This document shows, piece by piece, positions 29,737-39,405 of a stretch of DNA of 64,000 nt. Below the pieces are notes generated by a model. It was not told the DNA's origin. It did no database searches and was given only the letters and a program-made list of their open reading frames with translations. The stretch is from an uncultured Clostridium sp. (GTDB taxonomy: Bacteria; Bacillota; Clostridia; TANB77; CAG-508), in contig CAOKQZ010000002.1 of the NCBI GenBank assembly GCA_948471055.1, forward strand, positions 62,001 to 126,000, given 5' to 3'. Made by a program: the position numbers and the translations under genes. Each line of letters opens with the position of its first letter. The first letter of the stretch is position 1.

Positions 29737-30459
29737 ATGAGAAAAATTTTAATAATCTTATTAATTGTTTTACTGTTAGTACTAGGTTATTTTACGATTT
29801 TTAATGGCTTAAATATATTTGGCATGGATGTATTATCTGTATTTGCCATTAAAGAGAAAAGTGAGCAATTAGATGGTGAACTTCAAAAAATAAGCACATT
29901 AACAAGTGTGGATCGTACAAAAGCCATGAGTGAATTAAATGATAGTGCAAAACAATTAGTAATTGCAAAAGACGAGTATAACGATAAAGTTTTATATAGT
30001 TCTAAGGAAGAAATTGAAATCGCAACACAGGGGATTCAATATGAAATGGAATATTTATGGACGAAAATAGGAAATCATGCAACCAAAAATGGTATTATAT
30101 TAAAATTTGTTGTCAGTCAAAGTGCATCTGGTGCAGAAAATTTATATGATTTATCTTTTGTAGCAACAGGAAGGTATGTTTCCATTTCAGAGTTTATTGC
30201 GGCTTTAGAAAATGACTCTTCCCTAAATTTCAAAATTGAAAATGCAAAAGTATCCCCATTTGAAGGAAGTACTGAAAATTTACAAGTAAGCTTTGAGGTA
30301 AAAGAAATTTCCATTCGTATTGATAAAATTACTAGAACCAATACTCCATCTTCTACACAAACAGGATTAGAAACCGATACGAAAACAAATAATAATATGG
30401 TTGATAATGCGATAAGAGATAATGGAATAGAACTTAATGAACAAGGAGGAAATTCATAA
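29737..30459 (+). CDS. PilO-like pilus assembly protein
   Basis: 240 residues: a single N-terminal membrane segment (ILIILLIVLLLVLGYFTIF), an alpha-helical stretch, and a ferredoxin-like fold domain (YDLSFVATGRYVSISEFIAALENDSSLNFKIENAKVSPFEGSTENLQVSFEVKEISI), the architecture of PilO, the partner of PilN. Its place directly after the PilM-PilN gene supports this. The stop overlaps the next start codon by one base, implying translational coupling. A Ser/Thr/Asn-rich tail ends the protein. Confidence 0.7.
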   Translation: MRKILIILLIVLLLVLGYFTIFNGLNIFGMDVLSVFAIKEKSEQLDGELQKISTLTSVDRTKAMSELNDSAKQLVIAKDEYNDKVLYSSKEEIEIATQGIQYEMEYLWTKIGNHATKNGIILKFVVSQSASGAENLYDLSFVATGRYVSISEFIAALENDSSLNFKIENAKVSPFEGSTENLQVSFEVKEISIRIDKITRTNTPSSTQTGLETDTKTNNNMVDNAIRDNGIELNEQGGNS

Positions 30460-30884
30460 TGAAAGTATTTAAAGAAATTGTTATTATTTTATTATTGGTA
30501 TTAGCAATATTGCTCGTATTAGGAGTATTTTTATACGACTATATACCAATGAATAAAGTAGTGCCTAAAATAGAACAATATGAAGCACCCAATAATGTAA
30601 AACAAGAATTACAACAAAGCATAGAAGAAGAGCAAAATACAATGACACCAATTGTATATGAAATTAATAATAGCGATCTAAATTTATATGAAAGAACAAA
30701 AGATTATGATAAAGGAAAGGTAAATCCATTTGGAAATACAACGGTAGAAGCAGGCGATAATACCACAGTATCCAGTGGAAACCAAGGAGGTACTACAACG
30801 ACTGAAACGCCAAATAGTAACGATAATAGTAGTACAACCACACCAAATTCTAGTACCGTTAAAAAGCCTACTGGAATTAAATAA
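30459..30884 (+). CDS. Bitopic protein of the pilus operon, PilP-like position
   Basis: 141 residues with an N-terminal membrane segment (VIILLLVLAILLVLGVFLYDYI), a short exported part and a low-complexity Thr/Ser/Asn/Gly tail (TTVSSGNQGGTTTTETPN). I cannot assign a family from sequence; gene order (after PilM-N and PilO) suggests a pilus platform or PilP-like connector. The start overlaps the previous stop. Confidence 0.6.
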   Translation: MKVFKEIVIILLLVLAILLVLGVFLYDYIPMNKVVPKIEQYEAPNNVKQELQQSIEEEQNTMTPIVYEINNSDLNLYERTKDYDKGKVNPFGNTTVEAGDNTTVSSGNQGGTTTTETPNSNDNSSTTTPNSSTVKKPTGIK

Positions 30885-30949
30885 CATTCGGTTATATTTA
30901 TTCTATAAATATATACAAATCAAAAAATATTATAAGGAGGAATTTTTTT

Positions 30950-31183
30950 ATGTTAAAAGGACAAAAAGGTATTACATTAGTTGCATTAGTAATTACAATT
31001 ATCGTATTATTAATCTTAGCAGGTATTACAATTAGTTTAACAGTTGGACAAAGAGGTATCTTAAATAGAGCCCAAGAAGCTGGAAAAAACTATACCAATG
31101 CTGCTAGATATGAAGACCAACAATTAACTGATTTAGATCAACAAACAGAACAAATCTTAAGAAATGTTCAAGGTAATAACTAA
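30950..31183 (+). CDS. Short major-type prepilin
   Basis: A 77-residue prepilin: basic leader MLKGQKG, cleavage after Gly predicted, then the hydrophobic helix ITLVALVITIIVLLILAGIT and a short polar helix. The usual Glu at mature position 5 is absent (ITLVA). AAGGAGG precedes the ATG. It is very short for a major pilin, like Gram-positive mini-pilins, and its N-terminal helix is nearly shared with the proteins at 22208 and 61363. The strong hairpin after it may keep its mRNA level high. Confidence 0.75.
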   Translation: MLKGQKGITLVALVITIIVLLILAGITISLTVGQRGILNRAQEAGKNYTNAARYEDQQLTDLDQQTEQILRNVQGNN

Positions 31184-31202
31184 GGTTATCATCAAGAATA
31201 AT

Positions 31203-31250
31203 AACTAAGTGGCATATGCATGAAAGAAAAATGTATATGCCATTTAGTTT
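31203..31250 (+). terminator. Long hairpin after the pilin gene
   Basis: AACTAAGTGGCATATGCAT pairs with ATGTATATGCCATTTAGTT across a GAAAGAAAA loop. Without a clear T-run, partial termination or mRNA 3' protection is likely. Confidence 0.65.
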
Positions 31251-31274
31251 AAAGACGAAACAAAGGAGAAACTT

Positions 31275-32087
31275 ATGATACAAGCTTTTTTAATTGGTAT
31301 CTTATTTGTGGTTGGAATTTATTTTGGTAGTTTTTTTACACTTGCTACGTATCGTTTGCCAAAAAAAGAAAACATTACCCATAAACATTCATACTGCCCT
31401 AATTGTAATCACAAATTAGGAATGTTGGATTTAGTTCCTGTATTTAGTTTCTTAGTTTTAGGTGGGAAATGTCGTTATTGCAAACATGCCATTGGTATTC
31501 GCTATTTTCTATTTGAAATACTGACTGGTATTGTTTTTGTATTATTTGGTTTATCCTTAAAAATAGACATACATTCTTTGTTCCTTGAAGATATGATTTA
31601 TGTTATACTAGGAATTTTATATTTTACTAGTTTATTTATCTTAGCTGGAATCGATAAAGAAAAAAATCAAATTCAAAAATCAGTAATATACTATCAAGTT
31701 GTTGTTTCTATATTATATATCATATATTCATGTACATTCCAAAAAGGAAATGTATATCAATATGGGATATATTTATGTATCATGGCTTTTTTGATTTTAT
31801 ATGAAACGTTTAGTTTTAGGAAAAATTTAAAAGAAAACAACATGTATTTCATATTAATATTTATATTAAATATGGTAATCATAACAAAAGAATACATAGC
31901 AATTATGACACTACTATGTACTATATTAATAATAGGCCTTGAAAATATGATAACATATTGGAAAACACGAAAATCGCAAAAAGTAGTAGAAAAACAGAAA
32001 AAAACACCAATCATTTTTTATATAAGTGTAGCCAATATAATTATGCTAATTGGAAATAATTTTATTATCAATTATATGATGAAATAG
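31275..32087 (+). CDS. pilD: Prepilin peptidase PilD/TadV-type
   Basis: A 270-residue polytopic membrane aspartic protease that cleaves and methylates prepilins. The N-terminal GSFFTLATYRLPKKENI precedes two CxxC pairs (YCPNCNHKL and CRYCKHAI), the zinc-binding cytoplasmic loop of bifunctional enzymes, then hydrophobic helices with LAGIDKEKNQI, an aspartate site. The ATG follows AAAGGAGAAA. It would process the prepilins at 22208, 30950, 32220, 32784 and 61363. Confidence 0.88.
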   Translation: MIQAFLIGILFVVGIYFGSFFTLATYRLPKKENITHKHSYCPNCNHKLGMLDLVPVFSFLVLGGKCRYCKHAIGIRYFLFEILTGIVFVLFGLSLKIDIHSLFLEDMIYVILGILYFTSLFILAGIDKEKNQIQKSVIYYQVVVSILYIIYSCTFQKGNVYQYGIYLCIMAFLILYETFSFRKNLKENNMYFILIFILNMVIITKEYIAIMTLLCTILIIGLENMITYWKTRKSQKVVEKQKKTPIIFYISVANIIMLIGNNFIINYMMK

Positions 32088-32219
32088 AAACAAAAGAAAA
32101 AATAAATACAAAGCATAAATAAGGGTAATAAAATATGAATCTCAAAAGATAGGAATAAATGAAAATAACGTTAGAACATGAGTATAAAAAGATAAGTATA
32201 AGGAAAATAAAGGTGAGGT

Positions 32220-32678
32220 ATGAGCATTAAAGGAGTAAGTATAAAGAAAAATAGAGGTTTTACAACAGCAGACATTGTAGTGGCAATTGTTGTTATGATG
32301 ATATTTGTTGGAATGATTGCAACATTGTTTTATAACTTTTATTTATCAACCACTGCTAAAAACAGAAATGCCATGGCAACAAATTATATTGTGGATGTAA
32401 TAGAAGAAATAAAAGCAATGAATTATGATGAAGTTCAAAAAGATACACAGGACAGTAATAGCATTAATAATTTAATTCAGCAATTAGAAGCAACGAAACA
32501 AATACCAAAAGAATATATCATAACAGGAGAGATACAAAAATATAACGAAACAGAAGGAAATACAGATAAAAAGGATCTTGTCAAAATTTTAACAATACGA
32601 GTAGAATATAGCCTAGGAAAGAAAACAGAAAAAATTGAAATTTCAACACTATTAATAAAAACAATTGAAAAAGAATGA
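32220..32678 (+). CDS. Pseudopilin (type IV pilin-like) 1
   Basis: 152 residues with basic leader and cleavage-type motif NRGFTTADIVVAIVVMMIFVG: Gly-Phe at the processing site and Asp where Glu is usual. The hydrophobic helix is followed by a helix and a small beta region (GKKTEKIEISTLLIKT). The ATG near GAGGT is 132 bases after pilD. A minor pilin likely priming pilus assembly. Confidence 0.75.
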   Translation: MSIKGVSIKKNRGFTTADIVVAIVVMMIFVGMIATLFYNFYLSTTAKNRNAMATNYIVDVIEEIKAMNYDEVQKDTQDSNSINNLIQQLEATKQIPKEYIITGEIQKYNETEGNTDKKDLVKILTIRVEYSLGKKTEKIEISTLLIKTIEKE

Positions 32679-32783
32679 AAAAGATAAGTATTTCAACATA
32701 ATTGATAAAAGCGATTGGAAAAGAATAAAAAAGGTAAGTAAACCCAAAACTTATGCATTATTAATAAAAACGAGGAGTGAAGT

Positions 32784-33212
32784 ATGAAACAGAATTCAGG
32801 ACTAACGACAACAAGTATTATTATTTATGTAGTTGCTATGACGATTGTAATAGGAATTATTGCCAGTATTACATCATTTTTCTATGCAAATGTAAATAAT
32901 TTGGATGAAAATAGTACTCATATTGCAGAAATAACAAAATTTCATATGTATTTTTTAGAAGAAACCACGAAAAAAGATAATGAAATTCATAACGTACAAG
33001 AACAATCCATTTCTTTTACAACCGGAAATACGTTTACTTTTCAAGATAATAGTATTTATTTTAATCATATTAAAATCTGTGAAGAGGTTTCAAACTTACA
33101 ATTTGCCACAGAAATGAAAAATGGCAAAACTATTATCAAAGTTCTTATTACATTTGGTACAGGAAACGAATATACAAAAACCACACAATATGTCTTAAAC
33201 AATGATATGTAA
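32784..33212 (+). CDS. Pseudopilin (type IV pilin-like) 2
   Basis: 142 residues: short leader MKQNSG, then LTTTSIIIYVVAMTIVIGIIA, a helix and a compact beta domain (ISFTTGNTFTFQDNSIYFNHIKICEEVSNLQFATEMKNG). This strand pattern resembles GspJ/K or ComG-like minor pilins. GGAGTG precedes the ATG. The spacer before it carries an imperfect duplication of the end of the previous gene. Confidence 0.7.
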   Translation: MKQNSGLTTTSIIIYVVAMTIVIGIIASITSFFYANVNNLDENSTHIAEITKFHMYFLEETTKKDNEIHNVQEQSISFTTGNTFTFQDNSIYFNHIKICEEVSNLQFATEMKNGKTIIKVLITFGTGNEYTKTTQYVLNNDM

Positions 33213-33294
33213 TTTTTGGCAATTTGCTTGGAATTCTAGGAATTAGAAGAAAGATATTGTATAATAGAGTAAGAACTACAAAGGAGGAAAATAT

Positions 33295-34917
33295 ATGGAA
33301 AGAAGAGTGCCCATTGGAATTGAATTAGTAAGAAAAGGTGTCATTACGGAAAATGACATACAAAAAGCATTAGAATATCAAAAAATTCATACCAATAAAA
33401 AATTAGGAGACATTTTAAATGAATTAAAAGTATGCGATTCCTATCGATTAATCCAAACAATTGGAGAAATCCTAGGAGAAAAAGCAATTTTATTAGAACC
33501 AAGTGATATTAAAATCAACTTAGATGATTACATTTCGCCAGATGTGCTAAGGCGTAATCGCGCAATTCCTTTTGAAATAGAAGGTGGAAGAATTAAAGTT
33601 TGTTTTTCCGATACTGCCAATAAAAGAGCAGTCGACACCATTCGTCTACTTTTATTAAACAAAGGCTTAATTATGGAAAAATATATTACGTTTGATAGTA
33701 ATATCGAAAAAATATTAGTATCCATGCAAGGAAAAGAAACCGATGACATTAATTCCTCTTCCGATATTACAGGTTTAGTGGATACCATTATTAAAAAAGC
33801 AATGGACAAAAGAGCAAGTGATATTCATTTTGAACCGATGGAAGATGAACTTCGCATTCGTTATCGTATTGATGGAGAATTGTTTACAGCAGGAAATTTG
33901 GATAAAGAAAAACAAGCACAAGTGATTGGTCGTTTAAAAGCGATTTCCAATATGCATCAAGAAAAACAAGAATCCCAAGATGGTAGAATTTTATTATACC
34001 CAGATTACAACATCCGTGTTTCTTCACAGAAAAACGTACATGGTGAGAAATTTGTATTAAGGCTATTAAAGAAAAACTCCGATATTCGTAACTTATTTGA
34101 ATTGGGATTTCCAAAAAACGAACAAATTGTAAAGAATAGTTTTGAAAAACGAAATAGTATTACCATTATGGCAGCACCTACGGGAGAAGGTAAAACCACG
34201 ACCCTTTATAGTATTATTGATTATTTAAATAAACCAGAAATCAATGTAACCACTATAGAAGACCCAGTGGAAATCCGAATTCCCGGTTTAAACCAAGTAG
34301 AAGTGGATGCCAAAACAAGCTTTTCTGACTCATTACGAACCGTATTAAGACAAGACCCAGATATTATTCTAGTAGGAGAAATTCGTGATAGAGAAACAGC
34401 AGAAATTGCTTTACAAGCAGGACAAACAGGACATTATGTATTATCTACCATTCATACCATCGATAGTGTAGAAGTAATTACCAGATTAAGAAAAATGGGA
34501 GTTTCCAATTACGATATTGCAAGCACACTTGCCACGGCAGTATCACAAAGACTTGTTCGAAAAATATGTCCACATTGTGCAAGAGCAAGAGAATTCACTT
34601 TTGAAGAAACTGAAATTATGAAAAGAATTGGTGAAAAATATGGAGTAAATTTTGACTTCTATGGAAAAATGACCTATGATGCAGTGGGATGTTCTGAGTG
34701 TAATAACACAGGATATTATGATCGTATTGGTGTTTTTGAAATTTTAAACATTGATGATGAATTAAGAGAACTGATTACCAGTGATGCCTCTACCTTAAAA
34801 ATGAAAGAAGCAGCCATCAGAAAAAATTATAAACCACTTGTGATTGACGGTATTTATAAAGTGCTAGCAGGTGTTACCACACTAGAAGAATTAAATAAAA
34901 AATTAGTAATTTATTAA
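33295..34917 (+). CDS. pilB: PilB/GspE pilus extension ATPase
   Basis: A 540-residue cytoplasmic hexameric ATPase powering pilus extension. It has an N-terminal MshEN-type domain (VPIGIELVRKGVITENDIQKALEYQ) and the catalytic core: Asp box DIHFEPMEDELRIRYRIDG, Walker A APTGEGKTTT, DPVEI, Walker B DPDIILVGEIRDRETAEIALQAGQTGH, His box STIHT, and a tetracysteine zinc motif (CPHC...CSEC). AAAGGAGG precedes the ATG. MshEN domains in some homologues bind c-di-GMP, though this cannot be judged here. Confidence 0.93.
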   Translation: MERRVPIGIELVRKGVITENDIQKALEYQKIHTNKKLGDILNELKVCDSYRLIQTIGEILGEKAILLEPSDIKINLDDYISPDVLRRNRAIPFEIEGGRIKVCFSDTANKRAVDTIRLLLLNKGLIMEKYITFDSNIEKILVSMQGKETDDINSSSDITGLVDTIIKKAMDKRASDIHFEPMEDELRIRYRIDGELFTAGNLDKEKQAQVIGRLKAISNMHQEKQESQDGRILLYPDYNIRVSSQKNVHGEKFVLRLLKKNSDIRNLFELGFPKNEQIVKNSFEKRNSITIMAAPTGEGKTTTLYSIIDYLNKPEINVTTIEDPVEIRIPGLNQVEVDAKTSFSDSLRTVLRQDPDIILVGEIRDRETAEIALQAGQTGHYVLSTIHTIDSVEVITRLRKMGVSNYDIASTLATAVSQRLVRKICPHCARAREFTFEETEIMKRIGEKYGVNFDFYGKMTYDAVGCSECNNTGYYDRIGVFEILNIDDELRELITSDASTLKMKEAAIRKNYKPLVIDGIYKVLAGVTTLEELNKKLVIY

Positions 34918-34941
34918 AATTACATGGGAGGGAAAATACGA

Positions 34942-36042
34942 ATGATACAAATTGAAAGAATACTAGACCAAGCAATCGAGAAAGATGCATCCGATATCCA
35001 CTTTATTTGTGGAAATAAGCCAATGCTTAGAATAATAAGAGAATTAAGACCAGTAGAAGAATGCGAAGAATTAACACCAGAAGATATGAACGAAATTTAT
35101 GATTACTTAGTAAGAGGAAACATTGAAAAAGATACTGTTTATAAAGAAACCAGAAAATTAGATACTTCTTTAGAATATGCCGATAAACGTTTCAGGGTAA
35201 ACATTTCTTCTTCCGAAGATGTACCACTTTTTACCTTAAGAATTATCAAAAGTGAACTACCAAAATTTGAAGATTTAGGAGTACCAGACATTGTGAGACG
35301 TATGACCTTCCAACCACAAGGACTTATGTTAGTAACTGGTAAAACAAACTCTGGAAAAACCACAACCTTAAGTGCATTAATTAATGAAATTAATGAAACA
35401 CAAAATAAAAAAATACTAACCTTAGAAAGCCCAGTAGAATACAAGCATCACTCCAAAAAATCCATTATTGTACAAAAAGAAGTAGGAATTGGTGGAGACT
35501 CACTATGCTATAGTGATGGTGTAAAAAACTCCTTAAGAGAAGACTGTGATATTGTAGTAGTAGGAGAGATTCGTGATAAAGAAACCATGGATGCAGCTAT
35601 TGAAACAGCAGAAGCAGGACATTTAGTAATTGGTACTTTGCATACAAAATCTTGTGCAGAAACCATTGACCGTATGATTAACTTCTATGATATTAGTGAC
35701 CAGCAAACCATTAAATACTTAATTGCATCCCTATTAAAATTAGTTATTTCACAAAGACTATTAAAAGGAACCGATGGGAAACTAGTATTAGTACCAGAAG
35801 TAATGGTGGTAGACAATATTGTAGCAGGACTGATTCGTAAAGAAAAAATCAGTGTATCTGAAATAGAAGACGCGATTCAAAGTAATCTAGAAAAGGGAAG
35901 TATTGGACTAATTAATTCGATTGCAGAATTATTTGTAGAAGATAAAATCACGTTAGAACAAGCAAAAGCCCAAATTGAAGAAAAGAATATAGAAACACTA
36001 AATAGAACCATCATGCAACTTAGAATTAAGAAAGACAGATAA
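34942..36042 (+). CDS. pilT: PilT pilus retraction ATPase
   Basis: About 366 residues: SDIHFICGNKPMLRI, Walker A VTGKTNSGKTTT, atypical Walker B DCDIVVVGEIRDKETMDAAIETAEAGHLVIGTLHT, and the PilT-type AIRNLIREK-like segment (GLIRKEKISVSEIEDAIQ). It drives pilus retraction. The ATG at 34942 is chosen because GGGAGGG precedes it. It lies between PilB and PilC, so extension and retraction motors are co-expressed. Confidence 0.92.
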   Translation: MIQIERILDQAIEKDASDIHFICGNKPMLRIIRELRPVEECEELTPEDMNEIYDYLVRGNIEKDTVYKETRKLDTSLEYADKRFRVNISSSEDVPLFTLRIIKSELPKFEDLGVPDIVRRMTFQPQGLMLVTGKTNSGKTTTLSALINEINETQNKKILTLESPVEYKHHSKKSIIVQKEVGIGGDSLCYSDGVKNSLREDCDIVVVGEIRDKETMDAAIETAEAGHLVIGTLHTKSCAETIDRMINFYDISDQQTIKYLIASLLKLVISQRLLKGTDGKLVLVPEVMVVDNIVAGLIRKEKISVSEIEDAIQSNLEKGSIGLINSIAELFVEDKITLEQAKAQIEEKNIETLNRTIMQLRIKKDR

Positions 36043-36059
36043 GAAAAGGAGGTCTACAA

Positions 36060-37412
36060 ATGGCAGTGTATCGATACCGTGCATTAACACCAAATGGGGT
36101 TATTGTTACCAACCGAATTGAAGAAAACAATCGTAGTGCTGTTATTAAAAAGTTAAAGAGAAATAATTTAACTCCCATTCATATTGCAGAACAAATTGCA
36201 ATTACGAAAAAGCCGACAAAAACAAATAAAAGGAATATAAAAGATATTGAAGACATTATGAAAAATGCAAATACCACAAACTTACTAGCAAACCGTGAAA
36301 AAAATAGACAATCCTATATCCAAAAAATTAACCAAGCATTAAGTAAAACAGAAAAAATTACAAATCGCGATATTGTTATTTTTACACAGAATTTTTATTT
36401 GTTAAAAAAGGCAAATTTCAATAACATTCATGCACTAAGCACCATTATTGAGAGTACAGAAAATTACTTGTTTAAAGGAATATTAGAAGATATTCTAGCA
36501 GGTGTAGAAGCGGGAGAAAACATGTATACCACTATGGAATATTACTCGAATGTTTTCCCATACATTTATATTAACATGATAAAAGTTGGAGAACTATCTG
36601 GTTCTTTAACCACTTCCTTAGAACAAGCCGTAAAATATTTAGATGATGCAGCAGATATTACCAAAAAAGTAAAAAAGATATTAATACCAAACCTTGCCCA
36701 ATTTGCTTTATTAATGATTATGTTAGTGGTAGGTACCTTATTTGCAATACCATCCATTCAAGACGTATTTGAAGCAGTGGGAACAAAAGATGAACTACCA
36801 GCAATTACATTATGGTTCCAAAGCTTTTTAAATGGTGTTATGGCATATTGGTATATTCCAACGGCCTTTTTAATTGGAGCCATTGTAGGAGTGGTTTTAT
36901 ATATTAATACACCAAAAGGAAAATACAATTTTGACTATTTTAAATATACCATGCCAATTTTTGGAAAACTAATCTTTGCATTAGACTTTTCAAGACTAAT
37001 GAGAGCAATGCTTTTAAACTTAAATAATGGAATGAGAATACAAGAAGCATTAGAGGTAAGTAAAAACGTAAGCAAAAACTATGTAATGCTTTCAATTATA
37101 GAAACCTCTATAAACAATATTTTAATTGGACAATCATGGATTGAACCATTTGAAAAATCCGGATTACCATCCTCGATGATTACCGAGATGTTAAAAATAG
37201 GTATGAAAACCGATTTACCAGAGATGATGGAAAAACTACTAGAATATATGGAAATTGATATTAATAATATACTAGATAAGATTATGATGGTATTACCACA
37301 AGTAGTATACAGTATTGTTGGAGTTGTACTAATCTTCTTTGTATTAGTAGTATTAGTTCCTTGTATCCAATTATACATGGGTAACTTCTTATTCTCAGCA
37401 TATGGTTTCTAA
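36060..37412 (+). CDS. pilC: PilC inner-membrane platform protein
   Basis: 450 residues with three or four membrane segments (LAQFALLMIMLVVGTLFAIPSI, AYWYIPTAFLIGAIVGVVLYI, VVYSIVGVVLIFFVLVVLV) and two GspF domains (ITNRDIVIFTQNFYLLKKAN; FSRLMRAMLLNLNNGMRIQEALE). An extended linker (residues 50-100) follows the N-terminal strand domain. AGGAGG precedes the ATG. It binds PilB/PilT and closes the pilus operon. Confidence 0.9.
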   Translation: MAVYRYRALTPNGVIVTNRIEENNRSAVIKKLKRNNLTPIHIAEQIAITKKPTKTNKRNIKDIEDIMKNANTTNLLANREKNRQSYIQKINQALSKTEKITNRDIVIFTQNFYLLKKANFNNIHALSTIIESTENYLFKGILEDILAGVEAGENMYTTMEYYSNVFPYIYINMIKVGELSGSLTTSLEQAVKYLDDAADITKKVKKILIPNLAQFALLMIMLVVGTLFAIPSIQDVFEAVGTKDELPAITLWFQSFLNGVMAYWYIPTAFLIGAIVGVVLYINTPKGKYNFDYFKYTMPIFGKLIFALDFSRLMRAMLLNLNNGMRIQEALEVSKNVSKNYVMLSIIETSINNILIGQSWIEPFEKSGLPSSMITEMLKIGMKTDLPEMMEKLLEYMEIDINNILDKIMMVLPQVVYSIVGVVLIFFVLVVLVPCIQLYMGNFLFSAYGF

Positions 37413-37433
37413 AATACAAAGAAAAAATTGTAG

Positions 37434-37454
37434 GGGTTGCATATCATGCAACCC
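37434..37454 (+). terminator. Terminator of the pilus operon
   Basis: Stem GGGTTGCAT/ATGCAACCC with an ATC loop, followed by TTATTTGTATT. Confidence 0.8.
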
Positions 37455-37476
37455 TTATTTGTATTCTAACGCATAT

Positions 37477-37514
37477 AATGATTTGTAAGTGGCAAAGCCA
37501 CTAACACAATCATT
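37477..37514. repeat. Imperfect palindrome upstream of the ROK kinase
   Basis: AATGATTTGTAAGTGGC-AAA-GCCACTAACACAATCATT; arms differ by about two positions. It may be an operator or mRNA stem for the ROK gene; no T-run follows. Confidence 0.55.
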
Positions 37515-37550
37515 TATAAATTTTATATTTTCTAAAAAGGAGAAAGAGAA

Positions 37551-38437
37551 ATGAGAATAGGAATTGATTTAGGAGGAAGCCATATCGCATTAGGATTAGT
37601 AGAAAACGGGAAAATCATACAAAAATGTGAACACAATTTTTCGAAAGAAGAAAAAGAAAATTTAGAGGAGACCTTAAAAAAGGTAATCCACCAAGAAATT
37701 GAAAAACTAATGGAATTGACATCCCTAGAAGAAATTGAAATGATTGGAATTTCTGTTCCACGGAAGACCGAAAAATGGATGCATTGAACAGGCAGCAAAC
37801 CTTCAAGGAGAAAAAATAAACATAGAAGGACTCGTAAAACAGATCATTGATAAGCCTATCTTTCTAAAAAACGATGGTATGTGTGCAGGAATTGCTGAAA
37901 AAGAATATGGGGCTTTAAAGGGGTGTAACAATGGTGTGTTTTTAGGAATTGGAACTGGAATTGGAACTGCTGTATTTTTAAGGGGCAAACTAGTAGAAGA
38001 AGTACGAAGTGCAGGACACATGATTATTGAACGAAATGGCAAACTTTGCAATTGTGGAAAACGTGGTTGTTATGAGGCATATGCCTCAATGAAAGCACTA
38101 AAAGCGCGGAATTAGAAACAAACTTCAAAATGAGAATTTGTCTAGTAAAGAAATTTTGCAAATCCTAAAAGATGAAACGAAAAATCAAGCATTCGAAGAA
38201 ATAATAAAAAATTATATCGAATATTTAAGCATAGGAATAGCTAATTTTGCACGAATTTGTAGTAGTGATGTAGTTGTGATTGGAGGCAGTTTCGTGCATT
38301 TTAAAGATGTGCTATGGGATAGACTTTTAAAAGAACTAGATCGAATTATGATACCGATGGAAAAAGAAAAAGTGACGATTAAGCTTGCTATGCTTAGTAA
38401 TGATGCTGGAGTCATAGGTGCAACTAAAATGGTGTAA
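37551..38437 (+). CDS. ROK-family sugar kinase (+1 recoding at 37761 and 38107)
   Basis: About 294 residues. ROK kinases phosphorylate glucose or other hexoses. The N-terminal phosphate loop is GIDLGGSHIALGLVENG; the zinc motif CNCGKRGCYEAYAS and GIGTGIGTAVFLRGKLVEE are typical. Extra C at 37761: unshifted ISVPRKTEKWMH, shifted ISVPGRPKNGCIEQAANLQG. Extra C at 38107: unshifted KALKARN, shifted KALKAGIRNKLQNENLSSKE. The C-terminal GGSFVHFKDVLWDRL and DAGVIGA are conserved. AAAGGAGAAA precedes the ATG. The sugar cannot be named; the helix-turn-helix of ROK repressors is absent, so it is an enzyme. Confidence 0.88.
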
Positions 38438-38590
38438 AACGAAAATCTACTTCTTGCATAAGTGGATTTAAGTTATTTATCAATTTTTCTCCCCAATTCA
38501 TTGACTTTTTTCAAAAAAAAAGATAAGATATAACTATTAAAATGATAGAGAATAAATTACGAAACCAAACGTAGTTTTTAGGAGGTATTT

Positions 38591-39385
38591 ATGGGAGAAG
38601 TTATCGTTATCACATCTGGAAAAGGTGGAGTAGGTAAAACAACCACAACAGCAAATTTAGGGGCTGCTCTTGCGATGCAAGGCAAAAAAGTAGCGTTAGT
38701 GGATACCGATATAGGACTTAGAAACTTAGATGTTGTTATGGGGCTAGAAAACAGAATTGTATATGATATTGTTGATGTTGTAGAAGAAAAATGCAAATTA
38801 AGACAAGCATTAATTAAGGACAAGCGTTATACAGAACTTTTCTTACTTCCAGCAGCACAAACAAGAGATAAAACAGCCGTTAATGAAGAACAAATGAAAC
38901 AATTAACGGATAAATTAAAAGAAGAATTTGACTATATTTTAATCGACTGTCCAGCAGGAATTGAACAAGGATTTAAAAACGCAATTGCAGGAGCAAATCG
39001 TGCCATTGTAGTAACAACAGCAGAAATTTCAGCCATTCGTGATGCAGACCGAATTATCGGACTATTAGAATCCTCAGAAATTAAAAATCCAGAATTGGTT
39101 GTAAACCGTCTAAAACCAAACATGGTAAAAAGAGGAGAAATGATGGATGTAGACGACATTGTTGACTTATTATCCATCGAATTAGTTGGTGTTGTACCAG
39201 ATGATGAATATGTTGTAACCCAAACAAACAAAGGAGAACCCGTTGTATCGAATCGTAAAGCTCCTTCCGGTAAGGCATATTTAGAAATTGCAAGAAGAGT
39301 GTTAGGAGAAACAATAGAAGTAACCATACCAGGAAGAGAGAAAGGATTTTTTGCAAAATTAAAAAGATTATTTAGAAAGAAATAG
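38591..39385 (+). CDS. minD: MinD septum-site ATPase
   Basis: 264 residues: deviant Walker A VITSGKGGVGKTTTTANLG, VDTDIGLRNLDVVMGL, DCPAGIEQGFKNAI and a C-terminal amphipathic membrane helix (EKGFFAKLKRLFRKK). It recruits division inhibitors and binds MinE to oscillate at the membrane. AGGAGG precedes the ATG. The next gene is MinE. Confidence 0.95.
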   Translation: MGEVIVITSGKGGVGKTTTTANLGAALAMQGKKVALVDTDIGLRNLDVVMGLENRIVYDIVDVVEEKCKLRQALIKDKRYTELFLLPAAQTRDKTAVNEEQMKQLTDKLKEEFDYILIDCPAGIEQGFKNAIAGANRAIVVTTAEISAIRDADRIIGLLESSEIKNPELVVNRLKPNMVKRGEMMDVDDIVDLLSIELVGVVPDDEYVVTQTNKGEPVVSNRKAPSGKAYLEIARRVLGETIEVTIPGREKGFFAKLKRLFRKK

Positions 39386-39405
39386 TAGGAAATGGGGGAA
39401 TAAGA

